From Hevea brasiliensis (taxonomy: Eukaryota > Streptophyta > Magnoliopsida > Malpighiales > Euphorbiaceae), in assembly GCF_030052815.1 (NCBI RefSeq), contig NC_079496.1:82325652-82389651 (forward strand): DNA of 64,000 bases, read 5' to 3'. The notes beneath the pieces are model-generated. The model had not been told where the DNA came from and ran no database searches. It saw nothing but the letters and a program-made list of their open reading frames with translations. Shown here piece by piece: positions 61,218 to 64,000 of this stretch. Numbering within the stretch: the first letter of the stretch is position 1; each line of letters starts with the position of its first letter. The translations under genes and the position numbers were made by a program.

Positions 61218-62261
61218 ATAAATATAACACCCCTCACCCGTCTACAGTGTAGCTGAGCAAGGTGTGCTACATTCGGTACCGAAGTACCCTATTTTATCTT
61301 ACTTTATTCCTTTAAAAAATTTTTTCTTGTTATATTTTAATATCAATTATTTTTCTATGGAGAAACTAGCGGAGTTTCCCCTGTTTCTATTATCATTTGG
61401 CGTATTTCACTATTCACCTGCTTGAAATTTCAACAATATTTTCACAATAAAATCTTATCAGTTATTTTCATAATCATCTCATATTTCAATATCATCCATG
61501 TATTTCAATTCTCATATTCATTTCCATCCACTTTCCTTCATACTCCATTCACATATCAAAATTCTCATATTTCTGTTAATTTATATAATTTGCAAACTAA
61601 TTGAATAAATTTATAATTTACATGATATACAAATTAATTACATATGAACTAATCAATTTATTAATTTACATCACGTAAATATTACTTACAAACTCTTAGT
61701 TTATAATTCTTAGTTTACATTACAACATAAAAAAAATTTATAATATACAAAATACATAAAATGACTTATATGGGCCCTATCTACATGCATTGCTGAGGAG
61801 GTGACAACCTTGAACCCTTCTAACACTTCTACAGCTCTGGACTTCAAAATTCTAGTCTAATATCCACTGCATTTTGCCTTCAGTACCTATGCGAAGGAAA
61901 TAAATTCATCGCACTAAGCATTTTTGCTTAGTGGTATAATAATAGAATAAGAAATAAAGTATACAAATAAAGAAAGAATCAAGCATTCTAAATATTCAAG
62001 TATCAATTTGATTTAAAATGACATTTCTAGTATTAACTATCTTATATGCTAATTTGTTTCTCTTTGGAAGTACTGAGTTTATAGCCTTACAGTAATAATA
62101 TTCAATACACATTTTATTCTAGGAGAATTGTATTTGAGGTCTCTCTACAATTCTGCAAATTGTATTTTTGTTATGTGTAATGGTCGAGCTCTAACCACTA
62201 GAGGAATTGTCTGCTTTGGCCATAAACCTCATGGTTTTGTCTCATTGGTGGAATGAAGAAC

Positions 62262-62324
62262 TTTTTAGGAGGTCACCCATCCTAGGATTTCTCTCAAGCG
62301 AGCATGCTTAACCCTGGAGTTCTT
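62262..62324 (-). other. 5S rRNA-derived segment, left copy
   Basis: The minus strand carries AGAACTCC, GTTAAGCATGCT, GAGAG, CCTAGGATGGGTGACCTCCT, corresponding in order to the 3' two thirds of plant 5S rRNA, including the A- and C-box regions of its internal promoter. The 5' third of 5S is absent, so it is not a functional 5S gene. Confidence 0.75.
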
Positions 62325-62371
62325 CCAACTCTCCAGGCCATTCCACCGAAAAGTGCCTCTAGTGATTAGTT

Positions 62372-62485
62372 CCCCCATTTTATATATCATTACTTTTTGA
62401 ACCCAAGACCAACTTCGTGCTTTGTCGATGTGGGATTTGTCTAAGGGATCTTGGGTTCATAAAGTAATGATATATAAAATGGGGG
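62372..62485. repeat. Foldback: 36-bp inverted repeat around 42 bp
   Basis: The left arm (62372-62407, CCCCCATTTTATATATCATT...) and right arm (62450-62485) are inverted copies with about one mismatch. The loop (62408-62449) contains TGTCGATGTGGGATTTG. Confidence 0.85.
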
Positions 62486-62555
62486 CTCCAACCACTAGAG
62501 AAATTGTTCACTTTGGCCATAAGCCTCACGGTTTTGTCCCATAGGTGGAATGGAG

Positions 62556-62622
62556 AACTTCCCAGGAGGTTACACATCCTAGGATTTCTCTCAAGCGAGC
62601 ACGCTTAACCCTGGAGTTCTTC
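62556..62622 (-). other. 5S rRNA-derived segment, right copy
   Basis: Same order as the left copy, with GTTAAGCGTGCT intact and CTCCTGGGAAGT better preserved. The C-box core differs (GGATGTGTAACC). Confidence 0.75.
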
Positions 62623-64000
62623 TAACTCTCCAAGCCATTCCACCAAAAGGCACCTCTAGTGATTAGTTCCCCCATTTTATATATGATTACTTTTTGAACC
62701 CAAGACCATCTCCATGCTTTGCCGATGTGGGATTTGCCTAAGGGACCTTTAAAATGATCAAATATCAAACTCAACCCCACAAGTGGAGGAGCAACATAGT
62801 AAGGGATTGCCATGCCAAGTGTGAATCAAAAATAATTTCAAAATCATATTATTCAACATTTCATGCAAAACATTAATCAATTTTCATTTCAAATTTCCAT
62901 TTACCAAGTAGGCAACACAACGTTTCTCAAAGCATTATTTAGCATAAATTGCTCCAAAATGTATTCAAATAAATTTTCTAATAGCAAATCGAAAGTGAAA
63001 AGTTATTGTGCACAAACCTGATGTGAGTCGCCTCTAGGCCTTGATTCAATTTACCCTATCCTTTTCCAGGTCTTTTTCAGCTGAAACATGCAATTTATAG
63101 TGTTTCAGTATCTTATCTCACAATAAATCCAATAATTAATTCATATAGATATACTTAATTCTAGCCCCAATATGCTTAAACTAATATTCTTAGAAATTTT
63201 CATTTTGGGGTTACTATTCATGTCAATATGTTGACATTCTTATGTTTAATAGGTATGGGAAATCCAATTATACCCACATACCACATTTTGGATGCCAAAT
63301 TTGTTGGTTTTGATTATTTCTTCAAATTTTAGGTCTTTTAGGTACAATTTCAAAATTTCTAGATTTTATGTCTTGTATTGTACTATTCCATTGGTCATGT
63401 TATTGTGAGAATTTGGCAAAGTATTCTTCATAAAACTTGTTCCTTATTATCTTAAATTAACTTTCGTTTTTGAATCACTCCATTTGGAGTTTTGTAGCTC
63501 AAGATATGGCCATTTGAACATGGCTGGTCGGATTGGTTTAACTCAGATTTTTGGGCACTTAGTTTGATTCTAGCAGTTTTAGATCACTAACTTTGGGTGG
63601 CAAAATGACTGGGTTATGGACAGAATTTGGGTTGGTGTTCTTCATGAAAGTTGTAGTACTATGTCATACCTTTCCAATGCCATAAAAGCAGGTCATTTGG
63701 ACCTGTATAGTCCAAGTTATGGCCAAATGAACAGACTGTTCATTTGGTCATTTTTGTACAGTGGCAGTGCACTACACCCGAGTTTGACCTAATTGTTCAC
63801 TATGTTATGGTCATTTTCTGGGGATGATTCCTAAATGAAAAATGGTCCATTTTGTGTCTAGTTTCATTTCCAATTGGTCTCACACCAATTGGGTTCGTAA
63901 ATTTTTAGTTTTAGTCCCTGAAAATAACCTAGGTCAGGTTGCCAGAATTTGAACACTAACCAATCCGAATTATAACTTGGTTCTATCAATTCACACAGAT

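Larger units (their letters stand above)
62188..62746 (-). mobile_element. Cassandra-like TRIM: two 262-bp repeats with 5S rRNA-like cores
   Basis: Two direct repeats of equal length (62188-62449 and 62485-62746) each contain, on the minus strand, a 5S rRNA-like stretch with GTTAAGC, TGCTCGCTTGAGAG and AACTCC, then CTCCTGGGAAGT in the right copy (CTCCTAAAAAGT in the left). In plants, 5S-derived promoters inside short LTRs define Cassandra TRIMs. There is no coding frame. The 36 bp between the copies is not a normal internal region but an inverted copy of part of the left repeat. TSD and exact ends were not established. Confidence 0.7.
61223..64000 (-). repeat. E right (5') LTR, runs off the window
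   Basis: It begins TATAACACCCCTCACCC on the plus strand (TGTTACA with one C-to-T on the element strand). The part 61223-62150 is type 1-like (hairpin CTAAGC...GCTTAG at 61914-61931). The part 62770-64000 instead follows type 2 LTRs (F, G and D): the motif near 62812-62824 matching the ttcacacttggcatg stretch, TTGTGCACAAAC at 63008, and the ggtatggga...cccacataccacattttgg stretch at 63251-63292. A Cassandra-like insertion lies between. It may be a mosaic or two juxtaposed LTRs. No gene. Confidence 0.7.

Noticed and set aside
62262..62622. Functional 5S rRNA genes
   Set aside because: The 5' third of 5S is missing, both copies carry changes in the promoter boxes, and they sit inside LTR-like repeats.
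1..64000. Host protein-coding gene or tRNA
   Set aside because: No frame with host-like domains or exon structure remains after the repeats are assigned, and no tRNA fold was recognised. PBS sites only complement a tRNA end.

Overview
This window looks like plant nuclear heterochromatin, probably from a eudicot with a large repeat-rich genome. I cannot name the species. I see no intact single-copy host gene and no host RNA gene. Almost everything is Ty3/gypsy LTR retrotransposon of the chromovirus (Tekay/Del-like) type. The signs are 2.7-3.9 kb LTRs starting TGTAACA and ending TGTYACA or TGTGACA, 5-bp target-site duplications (TSDs), primer-binding sites (PBS) TGGTATCAGAGC for initiator Met-tRNA, and gag-PR-RT-RH-IN with a C-terminal chromodomain.

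Layout, using my own letters. J (1-2745): decayed plant-transposon-protein gene (PF04195-like) with a TATA box and a downstream array of GATCGG-like repeats. I (2765-8662, +): 5'-truncated LTR split by solo LTR H (4330-7924, TSD GCTAT). E (8663 to beyond 64000, -): oldest host element. Its left LTR carries solo LTRs F (9448-13396, TSD TTTAC) and G (15118-18713, TSD TAACG/TGACG). Its internal region is only about 1.2 kb, with gag but no pol, and is split by A. A (19423-60145, +, TSD ATGGT): full element whose 5' LTR is split by D and whose RT is split by B. D (20552-35814, -, TSD TTTGG/TTTAG): full element whose pol is split by solo LTR K (25636-28882, TSD TCATT). B (40380-54192, +, TSD CATTA): full element whose gag is split by solo LTR C (44213-46932, TSD GAGAT). 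The right LTR of E (61223-64000) contains a Cassandra-like 5S-rRNA-derived repeat pair near 62188-62746.

Insertion order follows from the nesting: E first; then A, F, G and I into E; H into I; D and B into A; K into D; C into B. Every coding region is broken by stops, frameshifts or insertions, so nothing here is autonomous now. Many of the premature stops are explained by C-to-T or G-to-A transitions, as expected of methylated repeats.

The most interesting signals are comparative, because about ten related LTRs can be read side by side. They share a splice-donor-like site 760-880 nt from the LTR start plus an acceptor just before the gag ATG (a probable leader intron), a pair of hairpins whose stems covary between families, a pre-PPT hairpin with a compensatory change, and a roughly 190-bp modular repeat with a palindrome in each unit. 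Two elements also share a small intron inside integrase that a third lacks.
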